A stretch of 64,000 bases of DNA from Microvelia longipes (GCA_018340805.1 JACMZG010001914.1:20583367-20647366); one strand, 5' to 3'. Positions 1 through 13,700 are shown, counted from the stretch's first letter. The notes: a model not told the origin generated them from the sequence alone. Program-made: numbers and translations.

Positions 1-1367
1 ATAAGATAAAATTAAAAACATTCAATATAACAAAACAAACAATAAATATATACAAGAAAAACTATATAATAAGTAAACAAATTATTACACTATAAACATT
101 ATTTAATGTGGCAAGAGAAAGTGGTTCTCCAAAAGGACTTTGGATCACAATGAAGTCAATTTATAACATCTAAGAAATCACCAACGATTATAAATAATAC
201 ATTATGGATGGGATATGCATATTTAAAAAAAATATAATTAGGAAATTAAGAGTAAAATAACAAAGAAGATACAGTTTAACTTCAGAAAAACCGCTTATAC
301 GAATACCCTAAAAGTAAAAAACCCTACTTTCAATGATAATAAAAGATTCAAATAACTTTTATAAATTTAGTGAACCCTGTGATAGAAACCGCTATTTAAT
401 TGAAAAGCCGTTAAGAAACAGCTGTTTACAAAAAAGTCAAATAGAAAAATTTGGCAATTTCCAATAATAATAATAATAATGATTATTCCTTTAAGAGCAT
501 AGAATTCATAATACAAAGGAGGTTGTTTACAATTTAGCTTTATGCAAAAAAAAATGTAATAATAATAAACATAATGAAAATTCGCTAAAAAGTAAACATC
601 GTATTACAGAAAAAGTAAGTTCAATAATAGTTGTAAATTATAAGTAGTTAAAAAGAAAAACATCTTGAGAAACAAAAAAGGCATTAGTCACACATTACCG
701 ATTTCTAAATTTATTAAATTTGTTTGACTTCTAGAGATATAACTGATCAAACTAGTAACTAGTTCAGCGAGGATGTTAAATCATAATAAGAAATGTATGG
801 AAACTTCCTGAATTAACTAACATGTCCTGAAAATTTCACTAATACCCGACTTGACTAACTTTCCATGGTAATAAAAGATTAAATAACGTTTATTAAATAT
901 AGTAACTACAATTATTTATTTTTAGAACAGTCCAGAAGTTATTTAGTTAGAAGTTACAGGTACATGAATGGAAAATTTGAAAATTGTCCTCAACAGTTCT
1001 ATACATATTTGAAAGTTAATTTTAAGCCGTGGGAGCTTCACATTTATAGCAAATATAAATTTTTTATATAAACAATCACAAAGCTTCTGGCTTTTATTTT
1101 TCAATATATAAAATAAAAATATCAACCTTATAAAAGTTACTTTCCAGCTCATAATTGTAAAAGAATTCAGACGTGTAATCATTGTTTTCAAATTCAAAAC
1201 TTGATTGCAGTCTTTAATTCAAAGATTCGATATATATATGACCTAAGCGTTGTAGCAAGAATATAGGAAATATTTTCATTACATAAATAGTTAAATGTTA
1301 ACAAGAAATTAAGGGTAAAGAAAAGGATAAGATGAGATAACAGACATGCCAATCTTAATCAAAATAT
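1..1367. other. AT-rich intergenic sequence
   Basis: No open frame of credible composition, no splice-flanked exon and no repeat structure were recognised. The stretch is dominated by A and T with short poly-A and TAA runs. A single N at 1371 marks an uncertain base at its right edge. Confidence 0.5.
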
Positions 1368-2000
1368 AATNGCCCCGGAGGACGTTATAGAGAGACAGTT
1401 AAGCAAACCTTATTACCTCAACAAACATCCAGACCAAATACTGGAAACCCCTGAGGTTGAACTTAGTCACCACATTTCACTCCAGGTTTACACAAACTTA
1501 AAAATGTCCTTCGATCTGGTCTCCTCTATACTGGAAAGCTCTCCTCTGACAGAGAACTTCTTACCCTAAAGCGCCATCTATTTCTTTTCGTAGACCCCTT
1601 AAACCTCAGGAACCTAGTTGTACACACTAACCCCGATTTAGAAATTGGACCTAAACCTAACCAGGCACACACAAGTGCAATAACCCCGTTGTCTCCTGCA
1701 ATTTAACCAACCTTCTACCGTTTTCACCAGCCCATAAACGTTAATTATATCGTACCCTATCACATCAGATTCTAATTGTAAATCATCCAACGTTGGTATA
1801 CGTACTTGAATGCTATCTGCTTGTGATGCTTTTCTACATCGGAAAACATGCACACCCCTCAATACCGAATCAACAACCACCGCAGTTCTGTAACCAATAA
1901 TCTCACCCACCTTCCGGTTGCCAACCATGCTGTTTCACATAACACACCATTTGATTTGTGCTTCAACGTCAGAGTTCTAAAAACCCTTCCCCACTAATAT
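1368..2000 (-). pseudogene. unrecognised coding remnant (minus strand)
   Basis: This block is less AT-rich than its surroundings. On the minus strand an open frame of 96 codons (1928 to 1638) starts MVGNRKVGEIIGYRTAVV and contains DVIGYDIINVYGLVKTVEG, with amino-acid use that looks like a real protein rather than random AT sequence. A stop lies three codons upstream of the ATG. Further protein-like but interrupted sequence continues downstream toward 1370 (for example FLRFKGSTKRNRW in another reading). I do not recognise the family. A decayed transposon or virus-derived gene, or one exon of a host gene, are all possible. No function is claimed. Confidence 0.3.
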
Positions 2001-2497
2001 CGACCACGATAGGAGACAAATGGAGCAGGCATTACAGCTAGTAACAAAATCTAAAAGTCCACCAGGACTTAATTGAGATAATCTCTGCCTTATATTTATT
2101 TCTATTGCATACTATATTCTTATTTCTATATTTTATTTTTAATTTTATATATGCGATAAATACTTCATATTTTCATACTACATATGCATGTTTATTTTTA
2201 TTTATATCTATACTCTGTTGTTTTATTTCACATTTTATACGTTACCATTATCTTTGTTTTAGATATTAATTTTGTCATTAATATTATCATTATCCCATTC
2301 CTTCCTACATTATCCCCTTTCCCTGTCTCCGAGTGGCGTCTTCGTGTTGATTTCAAACACGCGCGGGTTATTATATACGCGGTACAACAGTTTAGTTCAA
2401 CCCGCCAGTAAACCGCGCACTCTACAGGCAACTTAACAAAAGTTGATCTTTCACCCGCTAGATGTCAGCATTACTAAACCTACAGATGTAAATACAC

Positions 2498-2526
2498 AGT
2501 GTAGTGGTATAATATACCACTACACT
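2498..2526. repeat. 13-bp perfect hairpin, 3-nt loop
   Basis: AGTGTAGTGGTAT at 2498-2510 is followed by AAT and its exact reverse complement at 2514-2526. It lies 17 bases upstream of the candidate exon acceptor at 2541-2543. Confidence 0.85.
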
Positions 2527-2543
2527 ATGATTTTAACTTTCAG

Positions 2544-2634
2544 TCACTCCGGGACTTCCCTGCCTATTCTGACTTTGACGAAGACATACGTCGAAAATTT
2601 CAAACCCATCAAAAAACCTCACTGTTCACCCCCT
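2544..2634 (+). CDS. candidate isolated internal exon
   Basis: A pyrimidine-rich tract ending in ttttaactttcag (acceptor AG at 2542-2543) precedes a 91-nt open stretch that ends at a consensus donor, gtaagt (2635-2640). In frame 1 the stretch reads SLRDFPAYSDFDEDIRRKFQ and continues open to the donor with THQKTSLFTP. The charged, low-bias composition is unusual for this AT-rich region. No partner exon was found nearby, and the exon sits upstream of the Ly6-like gene. It could belong to another gene extending left, be a decayed exon, or be chance. Confidence 0.25.
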
Positions 2635-2691
2635 GTAAGTTATTATTATATAATATTTGTTAGATTTACTTCTAGTATCTTCTTTTTCTTT

Positions 2692-2751
2692 TAAAATATA
2701 TATATTATATATATATAATATTATATATATATATATATTAATAATATATAC
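2692..2751. repeat. (TA)n-rich microsatellite
   Basis: Imperfect TA dinucleotide run with TTA and TAA interruptions. Confidence 0.9.
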
Positions 2752-3104
2752 ACACAAAGTAAATAACTTCAAATACGATCTTTAAATAAAGACGTGAATA
2801 TTTGTCGTATTTGCGTAAAATTGTAAATTGCTTAACTTAAATAAATAGTTTTCACGGTTAAATAAGCTTTTAACACAGTATTATTGCTGATTAAGTCTAA
2901 TTTAACACGGTGAACCCAGGTTTAGTCATGTTATCACTCAGTCAAGTGAAAGTGTCCTCCGCCTTCATTTTCTTTGTTTTTCTTATAACATCACAACTTA
3001 TAAACAATGTAGAAAACTTTATTGTCATAAAAAAGCATTAATAAAACAACTCGAAAGATAAATAATCTTATCTTGGATCATTGATACAAGAGGCTGACAA
3101 AGAT

Positions 3105-3640
3105 ATCAAAAATTCTGGCTTGGTGGTCCACATTTCCTGGCGCGAATTTCCTTTTAAATGCGTGTTTCCGTGCTTAAAAATCCACTTCTTGCATAAGGAT
3201 CCGATTTATGCTTTATACCTTGTGCAGTTACAATTATCAAGCACTCTTCGTAAACTCATTTTTTATGTATTTTCCAAAAGAAATGCGCATAATTTACTGT
3301 TTGTTCTACAAAAACTATGCCTTTAAAGTTGGCAGTCACATCATTATTTGCATTTATTCATTATTTTAATGCTCAAATGGTTTCATGGTTAGTTTCTTTA
3401 AAGGATTTTAGCGCATTTCCTTGAAAGATACAGAAAAAAATAAGTTACGAGTAGTGCTTAATTGATAATGATTATTGATTGAAGTTATAAAGCATAAATC
3501 GATCCTTCAGCAAAACGTATTTTAAGGAAATTCGCGCGACTACAGACCACCACGCCAAAATTATTTAGTACTATATAATGTAAAAAAACAATAAAAAATT
3601 ATCGTCCCTTCCAGGATTCGAAACCAGGTATCAGGTGGCT
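3105..3640. mobile_element. family B inverted-repeat element
   Basis: The left arm near 3108-3175 reads aattctggcttggtggtcc, then a GGCGCGAATTTCC motif and a GTGTTTCCGTGCTTAAA motif. The right end (about 3520-3640) carries the same sequence in reverse: ttccttaaaa in inverted form, GCGCGAATTTCC, TGGCGTGGTGGTC, then a GGGACGATAATTTTTTAT tail. The same blocks occur in direct tandem at 9134-9520. The element is probably a non-autonomous inverted-repeat transposon. The open frame at 3081-3326 lies within it and is not credible as a gene. Confidence 0.6.
3614..3625 (-). other. B-box-like motif (possible tRNA-derived SINE)
   Basis: On the minus strand GGTTTCGAATCC, followed by TGGAAGGG, resembles the internal B box of RNA polymerase III promoters with one extra T. 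No matching A box or tRNA cloverleaf was found, so it is at best a SINE trace. Confidence 0.2.
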
Positions 3641-3759
3641 TTGAATGCTCGCATCGTCACAAATATCTGGTTCGTGCCCTCCCTAAGGATAATTTTTGAA
3701 CCAGTTTATGATTAAAAAATATTATTCTGATCGAAAGATAAACGTGTATATATATACAT

Positions 3760-3904
<145 letters not shown>

Positions 3905-4070
3905 TAGCTGAAATACCCCCTTTGGGCGGGAGAGGTGATAGTTCATGTGTTTGAGGTTTAAATTGAAATAATAATACATTCAAAAGAGAGCCTAGCAGAG
4001 CAAGAGCACACAGCAAAACGTACTTTTTCGTAATCAGGGACCTCTGAAACAGATTTGAAAAGTGGTTCGA

Positions 4071-4081
4071 GGTTCGACTCC
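4071..4081 (+). other. B-box motif in possible SINE
   Basis: GGTTCGACTCC is an exact match to the RNA polymerase III B-box pattern, followed by CACCGTGACGTTATGTTGTTA. A related CCCACCG...GCGTTATGCTGTTAAATA block recurs near 9939-9971, which suggests a dispersed tRNA-derived repeat. No complete tRNA fold is visible. Confidence 0.3.
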
Positions 4082-4099
4082 CACCGTGACGTTATGTTG

Positions 4100-5470
4100 T
4101 TAGCGAATTTTTCCTGAAGGAAATTCGCTAAAAATGGAATACACTGTTATCGCGTAGTGAAGTTAGTTTTTAATTAAGTAAAGTCTACAGATAATATAAC
4201 CCTAAAAGTCAGGATATCCAATTTGTCTAACTCTTCTTCTATACCTTTGACAGACTGCTAGCACTGGTTTCCCAAAATAGCGATAAAAATGAAAACACGA
4301 CGCTCCCTTACACCTTTTCACTTATTTGTACTTGAGCTTTTGAAAAATTGGCACATTTTAGCTCTTCGAGCAGTGTGGGACATCACTACACGGCTCATAA
4401 AGTTAGCATACTAAGCGTAGCATACGTTTCGTTTTTGCAAGTAATAAAAAAATTGCAAAGGAAAAAATGTCACACTACAGAAACAAAAATCTCTCTTGTG
4501 TATGGGACAAAGTTTATGTGTTTTTTGATAGTGGCCACCATAATAGATATATTAAATCTCTAAAAACTATCTTCAGCAATAAAATTATCCTTGTCGGACT
4601 CTAAAGGTATATTATTCAATAAAGTATTGTGATACAACAAAGAAACACATATAAAATTGATCATAAAATTGATTTCGGTCGGAAAAATAAATATATTTTA
4701 TAAAATAGTTAATAAACTTCATCAAAGTTTACAACAGAGGCATTTTAAGACCAAGTTACGTGAAATATTATTTTGAAAGATCAGTAATGTTGTATCTTTT
4801 TATCTTTCCTTAATGTTCTTTTCCTTCTATTGTTTTATTCTAAGATAGTTATAATAAAATAATGTCTACACAGAGCTAAGTGTGTCAATACTTTTACTTA
4901 TTAAACCACAGCCTTCTTGTTCTTTGTTTTCATAATTTTCCCATGGTAATGACTTTGATATGTAAAATGTTAAGTTGTAATAATTATCAATATTCATCAC
5001 GCAATGAAAATCGGTTCAAATTAGAGGACGAAGATTTCGTTGGCCTTTAAATTTAATTTATTTCTTAATCCTTAGTAAACTCTACGGCAAAAGCCTTCAT
5101 CTACCTTATTACTTAAAGTAGAAATCTATCGACTCTTTTTTTTACAACACGCAGACAATAACTATTTTAAAAGTTTCTTTTTAGAAAACCATTCACTAAT
5201 AGTTTGAAGGTACAATATAGTGATTACTACAAATCTTTTTCAAATTTTGTTTCAAATGTTATAAATATTCTTCAGTTTACTCTTTGAAAAAAGTAACAAG
5301 GTTTAACGCTTTAGTATTGCCTGTACGTGTTTAGAAGGTACATCAAATTAGGCTTAACTTGTATTAAAGCTGAAAGAGGTATTCCATAATTTACGATTCA
5401 TTTGACAAGACTACAAGGGTCGTGAGCTTATAGTAGTTAAAGGACGGCCGAAGTCAATTAAAATAAACAG
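4100..5470. other. AT-rich intergenic sequence
   Basis: No supported gene or structured repeat. Small open frames here (for example 4348-4563) lack coding character. Confidence 0.4.
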
Positions 5471-5471
5471 T

Positions 5472-6236
5472 GAAAATCTGGGTACGGGGTTCCGCGGACT
5501 TTTCGTCATCACAATGGATTTGCTACGCTCATCTTAACTACTTCAGACTTGCTTCGCTCGTCCTTAGAATATACATTTGCTAAATTTACAGCAGCACGTC
5601 TTCGGACTCGTAGCAAATACAATCGGAAAGGATAGTAAAGACATCCGTTACGGTCACCCATTCAGGCTCTGACCACGCTCTATATAATAGTCATATTGTA
5701 ACAAAACTTAGTAAACATATTTATTACGTAAATGTATATACACTTGTACCGAATTTCAACTCGATTGGATTATTTTATTTTTTCAAATTATTTAAAAATC
5801 GTACACAAGTCATTTGATAAATTCAACTATAATGCTGATAAAGAGACGAAACTTGGCACATACATTAGACTTATACATGGCCACATGCGTGTTAAATCTT
5901 AAAATTGATTACTACATTTTTCCGAGTTTAAATATTTTTTGAATTTTTGCTGAGTCAACTATTGCGGGGTTGATTAAGTCATAAAACATATTTTCCAAAT
6001 AGCACAACTACACTGGTAGATTAATTTTGTACAAGTTTCAACTTCTCTAGCAAATACTCAGAGCTACAGTAATAACAGACACACATACACTCAAACACGC
6101 ACCAATTACAGACAGGCAACGTTGATGAAACCACTTAGGGGCCTTTAAAATGCCTAAAACGGATAATTCAGATGACATCCCAGTTTTGGATTTTTTGACA
6201 CAATCCTTTTCCTATATACCTACGTATGAGGAAAAG
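5472..6236 (+). mobile_element. family A dispersed element, long copy
   Basis: It begins with the family 5' block (aaaatctgggtacggggtt, then short repeats rich in TTCGGACTCG and GCTACGCTCATC). It continues through the family core (GAAACTTGGCACATACATTAG, then TTGCTGAGTCA, GTTTCAACTTCTCTAGC, GAGCTACAGTAATAACAGAC) and ends with TTTTCCTATATACCTACG...GAGGAAAAG. The same order recurs at 17518-18255 and 48995-49518. No protein is encoded; it is probably a non-autonomous transposon. The open frames at 6150-6479 overlap its 3' end and are not genes. Confidence 0.65.
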
Positions 6237-6699
6237 AAAAGAAAAGATGTTACTTTATACTGCTTGTTTATAACCTCTGCACTAAACAAAGCAAAGGTCA
6301 CCTCGGAAGGTAAGTTTGCCTCTAAATTAGGGCCTACGCAGTTTATTTTCAATGTAAGTACAGTTAATTGTAAGCGTTCGCAGTTCGTACCAAGCATAGG
6401 CAGGGTGCTTTTGACACCCTACCCATGCAGGGTATCAAGAAATTTGATGGATTCTTCTTCATTTTTTGTTCTCGATTAGAACAAATTGTTTTATGACAAA
6501 TGGTCATATAACAACAACTAGTCCTTTCCTGGTACAACTGATTCTTTTGGCCCAGATTTAACCTGAGATCTTTATCAGACCTCATCATAGGATATGAGAT
6601 GTAATCTTTAAGACTGGCATAACAATTTCTAATTGTAGAAATAATTTTCAATTGCAAGGATAAGACTGTAAATATTGTGACATTTAAATTTTAATATAA

Positions 6700-6715
6700 C
6701 TAATATGATATATTA

Positions 6716-6768
<53 letters not shown>

Positions 6769-6797
6769 TATAATATATATAATATATATATATATTA
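6700..6797. repeat. (TA)n microsatellite
   Basis: Long imperfect TA run interrupted by TTATAATA. Confidence 0.95.
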
Positions 6798-7299
6798 CTG
6801 AAGTATGAAGTAAGTACTGCTACTACTCACTAAAAGTATAGCATTGAATCAAATCTCTTTAATATTAAATTCGAAGTGTTCATCGCAAAATTGTTACCCT
6901 AAAAGGATTATAACGTATTCCCAGGTTCAAAAATTGACGTTTTATTAAATCATTACGAAAAGGTATTGCTACATGCCAACACTTAAAGGAACTTCTATTA
7001 AAAAAGTTTATTTTATCTATTAAATTAAAATCAATTACGACGTTAAAATGCTTTTTAAAAAAAGTTATCCTTAAAATAATGCCCCACATTTCCTTACGAT
7101 GACTAATTTCATTAATTCGCCCCCACCATAGCACGGGAGCACCCTGATGACCAGGAGGCGGAGTTAAGGAGGGGAACACCAGAGAAAATTACGCCAAGAT
7201 TACTACGACAGCGTGCCTACTCATTGTACCTTCAGCTTCATTGTAATCAACTCATAAGTTCTATTTTTTAAGTTAATCAATTTTTAAGTTTTTATAAAA

Positions 7300-7357
7300 A
7301 TGTGGACCTATACATTCTGCATATTAGCTACATTCGCTTCAATCGCTTTACAACCAG
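7300..7357 (+). CDS. Ly6-like gene exon 1 (signal peptide)
   Basis: ATG at 7300 starts MWTYTFCILATFASIALQP plus one base of the next codon. It ends at donor gtaattttaa. The hydrophobic run of about 14 residues is a typical secretory signal. The start is chosen because it is the only ATG giving a signal peptide in the frame that continues into exon 2. Confidence 0.85.
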
Positions 7358-7525
7358 GTAATTTTAAATAAATAATAATTGTTGCAATTGAAAATAATTT
7401 TATAGACATATTCTTAAAAAATAGCATAGAAGTTATTAAAATCATAAAACACGGATATATATATATATATATATAATATATATATATATATTATATATAT
7501 TATATATATATATATATATATATTA

Positions 7526-7563
<38 letters not shown>

Positions 7564-10264
7564 TATATTCAATAAATTAACTCTCGCAGTTTTTCGTCAT
7601 GGCCCTTTAAATGCTAAAGCGCTTGTATATTAAAATTATAAATACTATGGAATATAGGATAATAATGAAAGTTTGCATTTAAAGGTTATACAAAATACAT
7701 TAACATAATACATAGAATAGAAAATGTGACTTGTGGCGAAAAACTAAAATTAAAGAAAAATATTTTATATATTTATCAATAAAAATATTAGAAAATATTA
7801 ATTATTTTCTAAAATAAATGTATTTGACATAGAGATCATACTTTTGTTTTTCCGCAATATAAATGGCGGGATGGCCATATAAACTAAACCTGTTGTTTAG
7901 TTTACAAGCAAAATAACGTTGTGGCAAAACATTATTCTAAAATAATCATTAATTAATAATTCAGCTTACATTTCTAAATGCAAAAAGTCTAAAGATGATA
8001 AAATTCCACACTTACCTAAAACAGAAAAAAACATTTCTATGAATAAAACATATCTTAATTATAGAAAATATATACAACATTGGCAAATCGTCATAAAAAC
8101 ACAAATCTATACATAATAGGCTGATTTTTTTGTACTAACTTTTAACTCTCTAACTAAATACACGGGGCGCTACGTATAACAGACACACACACATTATTAC
8201 ACACATTTTTATGGCCTCATTTAAGAGGCCATAAAAACACCTGAACGTTAGAAACACCTTTTTTTGTAAACACAATACTTATCCTATATACATACGGTAA
8301 ATGAGGAAAAGTAATTATCAAATTTCGAAACAAAGTTGTTTTTTTTCTTGCTGCTAAATTTATAATTTTATTCTAGACAAACCAAAAGAAAAAGAAGTTA
8401 AATTGGTTTTGATATAGGTAAGCTTGTAGCTTGAATTTTCCAAGCTAGTTTTACTATTAATAAAGTTATTATATTTTGTACCAATAATATTGTACAATAT
8501 TATTAGGCATAGTATAACAAGTCGATCTCACAAGGGAAGTAATAAGATGCATAGTTAATCTTATAAATTGTAATAAAAAATTATCAAATATTAATAATAG
8601 GTGTATAAATAAAACTTATTTAGGATTTTCTAAAAGAGGTTTTCTCAATAAAAATTTTAACCGAAAAACCAGTTACTTTTATTTTACTATAATCTCATTT
8701 ACTTAAGATATTGTTGGCTTGGTTCTTCACAATAGTTAGGATGCGGTGATAGCAGAATCTTTTTAGGTTACATTAGCTTAACGTATATTTTCTCATGTCC
8801 TTAACTGGCTCTTTTGGTCCTAAACTCAACTTTTTTGTGCCATAAATCTTTTATTAATAGTGGTGACTATGTGCTATATGGGAAATAACGGACTTGGGTT
8901 AGGCACTTAATGCAACATTAAATCTCAAACATTTTTAATGAAATTTTTATGATTCTACACTTAAACTTATGGACTACTAACCAACAATAAGTAAAATTAA
9001 ATTATATTTTTTGACTACCAAGGGATTCACCCTATTTATAGTCCGTATTTAACTATTCCTTATAGGGGCCATTAAGGGTTCCTTAAAAACATTCAAGGCT
9101 TTTTTAAGGATCCCTTAAGGGATATATAAGAAAAATTCTGGCGCGGTGGTCCCCATGTCGGGCGAATTTCTTTGGGATGCGTGTTGCCGTGCTAAACAAA
9201 AATGCTAGTAGGGACGATAATCATTTATAGTTTTTTACATAATATAAGTTTACAACTACAAAATAATTCTGGCGCCGGTGGTCCGCATGTCAGGCGAATT
9301 TCCTTTTGGGATGTGTGTTTCCGTGCTTAAACAATCCTGGTTGGAATGATAATTTTTTATAGTTTTTTACATTATATAAGTTTACAACTAATAAATAAAT
9401 AATTCTGGCCCGGTGGTCCGCTGTCGGGCGAATTTCATGTAAAGTGCGTGGTTCCGTGCTTAACAACCCATTCTTTGCTTAAGGTTCCGGTTCATGCTTT
9501 AGAACCTAAACATTAACTCAATTGTCTGCTCTTAACTTATTTCGTCTGTATTTTTCAAAAGAAAGTTAGTTACTTTCATCAACTTTTCTCGATGCATTTC
9601 AATGAATTAGCAGGGCGAATTAGCCAAAACATAAATATTATGATTGATCACTATATTAATACCTAAATATTCAATTTACTAAAAATTACGATTCATAAAT
9701 GTCAAATCAATATTTAAATATTTATACACTGATGGTTTGTTTCGGATTCTATACTTTTTTGGCCAAACCGACCTTATTTCGAACAAGCAAATTAAGATGA
9801 TGGTAAAATATAAAAGCTTAGATAAAGACATCCAGTATCAAAAGTAAACGCAAGAAGCCTCTGAGTATAGAAGAGAAACGTGTATATTAGTCATACCGTG
9901 GTTATTGAACATTTGACCTATGGGTCGCTACGCCCACCGTACTGTCATGAGGGCGTTATGCTGTTAAATATTTCTTTTTTACTTTTTAGATCATAAGTCA
10001 AGAAATGTAGATAAAACTGCACGTTAAACGATCTATTGTTAATAGCAAAAATTTTTAATTAAATTTTTAGCGGGTTCAAAATGAGCAGTCAACTAGCTAC
10101 TCTAAAATAAAGTCTCTGCACGAGCTAGACCAGATGCTAGTCTAGAGCAGAGATTGGATCTAGCCTGCAGAAGCATAATGATTATATATATTATATTATA
10201 TTATATATATATATATATATTATATATAATATATATATATATATATATTATAGAGAGAGGAGAG

Positions 10265-10302
<38 letters not shown>

Positions 10303-10718
10303 AAGACACAAAGCGACTCTCTCATTATATATATAATGAGAGAGAGAGACATTAGTTCTACTGTCATCTGCTGTTTTTATCCTATTCCTTACTCTTCCTT
10401 ATTTAACTATAGCGATATCATATCTCCTATAATCTTACCAAAGTTGCCATCTTAGATCTTTTAACTTCGTAATGTAGACTCTAGCGAGAGGACCGTTTGT
10501 GACAACGCTAAATTCTTTTTACCCCTCCATTAAGTCATGGACCGGTCGCAAGTCCGTAAGTCAGTGTATAAGTTTTGATTGTCATTATTGAGCCATTCTT
10601 TTTCCGATTTCATGAAGTGCTCTTCGGTAACTGATCATCGTGCATCGTCCCGAGATTCTGTTTATATGTTTAGTGTTAAGTATATTTTTGTCTTTATGAA
10701 AAGACTTTAATATATATT

Positions 10719-10776
<58 letters not shown>

Positions 10777-13700
10777 GTATGTGTGTGTGTGTGTGTGTGT
10801 GTATAATGCAACAAGATAATGTTTTTTTTAAATAAAAGTAACAAATTTTATTGTTTTCCTAAATTACTTTAAGTGTTGGTTTACATGTTTTAAGAAACCC
10901 ATTGTCTTTCTAAGCGTTTCCGCTTTGTGTTTTTTTGCAGTTTGGATAGTAAAAAATTATAAAAATAATTATTTTTTAGTGTAATTAGATTAGTGTAATT
11001 ATAAAAATTTTAGTTCTGAAGTATTTTTAAAAATCGGGAACGGGTTACCTTGGAACATTCATCGCCATATAAATTCTATTTTACTTCCTAAACCATACGG
11101 TCACTATTTGATGAACTGAGTTGCGAGATATTATAAATATCTATAAAATCAGATCTATAAATTAGATAAAAATACTCAGATCAACACCTTGGTAAAATCC
11201 ACTTAGTAGGAGTTTTGAAAGAACGTAGAACAGATAATTCAGATAAAATATTGGTTTTGAATTTCTTGTTCGGATCTACAGCATAGTATAAAAAAGAGGA
11301 AATTAAAAAAATATTTTTTTAAATGTGCTTTTTTGTTTAAAACATTTACATTTTAAAATGTAAAAGTTTTAATGACGTAAGTTTAATTTCTGGGGGAGAT
11401 TTTATTTAAGATGCATTAGAAGTTGGTATTTCGTTTTCAAATAGCTTACGTCATTATGGAGTAATTCATAGTCATGTTGTCCCGAAGTAATCATTACTAC
11501 TAAAGCCATCATAATCTGACTAGTAACATTTAGAGGCTTGAAACATTTAAACTGAAGCTCTTAATTGGCTAAGCCTCCATGCCCTAACCTACTCAAAATA
11601 GGCTATATTTCAAGACTCTACCCTATATTATTGCGAATTCTAGAAATAACATTTATATACCTACACCTAGTATGTACTTATACTTATTGGTATAAGGTCA
11701 AAGCCTTGCCTATATTATGTCATCTCATCATATTTAAATTCTTTATGAAACTTACAATACATATATTACATACGCAAATGAGTTAAAAATAACCATATAA
11801 AATCCAGGTGACATCACAAACAATGAAATGAACGTAACCTATAACTTTCAGGCCTTCAGTTTCATGATAAGAGTTATAATTTTAAATTATAATGTTTAAA
11901 GGGCAAGATGCATGTCATTTTGACACTAAAATGAATACTCATAAACTTTTTCAAGTACGAATATCATATTTGAGGAAGACCGTCGCGAACCCGAAGCAGT
12001 GAAAATGAGCTAAGCAATATGATGAGGCAAAATTTTGATGTACTCCGAACCAGATTGTTTTATTGTACGTTGTTTATTTTTTAAGGAGTGAGTAAACAAA
12101 AAATCCTTAAAATTTGAGTTGGTTCAAGGATTATTAATTTTAAGTTTATTTGTAAGGTAATTTAATTACTTTTTCTCATTTATACCGTAGGTATATAAGA
12201 AAATTATTGTGTTCGAAAAATAATCATCCGAAACAGGGACTTCACTTAAATAATTTGTTTCAGGCGTCTTGAAAACCTTTTGAGTAGTTTTTACAAAGGT
12301 TAGTATGTGTGTGTGTGTCAGTTATCATCGTAGCTCCCAGCGCATTTATGGCAGAGAGTTGAAACTTGGTACATAAATCAATCTTTAGGTCTAGTTAAGC
12401 TATCAGGAAGATAATATTTTTTTATGACGCGATTAACCTGCAAAAATGACTCAGCAAATATTTAGTCAGAAGGTAGACGTATAAGACCAACAAATTTGCC
12501 AAGTTTCATTATATTATCAGCATTGATTATATTTATATCAAATGACTTTTATACGTTTTTTCAATAATTATAACAAGTTGGAAAATTATCCAATTGAGTT
12601 GAAATTCGGTAAAAGTATATCCTATTACGTAATAAATAAGTCCTAAGTTCCGCTTGAATACGGCAAGCATATCTACTGTTTTTATTGGAACATAAAAGTT
12701 AAGCAGCATCGAGCGATGTCAGTGCCTGGATGGTTGACCGACTGTATATACTGTGTGAGGACCAGTGATGCGATTCCGAAGTTGTGAGTATAAATGTAGG
12801 GAATCGGATGTGGCGAAAAAAAGTACCAAGGTACCCCGTACCAGATTTTTGTATTATTTTTTCCGGATTGTCAAAGATGATATTTTTTGATGGCATACCT
12901 ATTTTTGAAGATAAATAGATATTTTGTGGTTATTTTAGTCACGGATCTTTTACACATACTTAATATATATGTTAATACAAAAATATTAAAAAACATACAC
13001 AAATCTGTGTAATTTACAGACATTAGACTTTGTCTAAGTTTAAACATTATATTAATTGCTCAAGAATTTGAATTATGTCTATAAAAAAAATATTTTACCT
13101 GTGTATTGTCTAAATTAAAATTTTAAGACTTCTAAAGATGAAGATATATTTATTTAAAACTTGATTTAAAGGTATATTTCATATAACAATTAAAGAGTAT
13201 TCGTTACTTATTACTCATGGCAATATAAATCAGAGTTAAAGTTATATTGATAACATCAAGCAAAACATATATTACCCCTATTATCTATGAATCACTTAGT
13301 ACTATGAGTAATGACTTAAACCAATTATTTTCTCACAGAAGGTGTGATGTAAGATGAGTTTATGTGTATATGTCATATGTGTATGTACATTGGTTATACC
13401 TATATAATATATCTATGTATATTTATACGTATATTATATTATTATACGTATGTATATTATATTATATATTATATTATATGTATATTATCTATGCATCATA
13501 CGAGTACATACATTTTTAGGGGTTTTTAGTTAAATTAAATCAGCAAATTATCTAGAAAATTAAATAGATACACTGAACCAAAATATATTTTCTATACATA
13601 AAAACTGGACATTCATCAATTATTTTTGAACCGGAAGTTAAAATAGTGATTTGATAACAAAGAACTTTAAGTAAAAAAAAACGGTTTCTTTTTAATGCGA

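Noticed and set aside
4030..4100. Possible tRNA gene on the plus strand
   Set aside because: Only the B box matches; no A box or cloverleaf stems.
6150..6479. 109-codon plus-strand frame
   Set aside because: Its first third is the 3' end of a family A element; no conserved frame in other copies.
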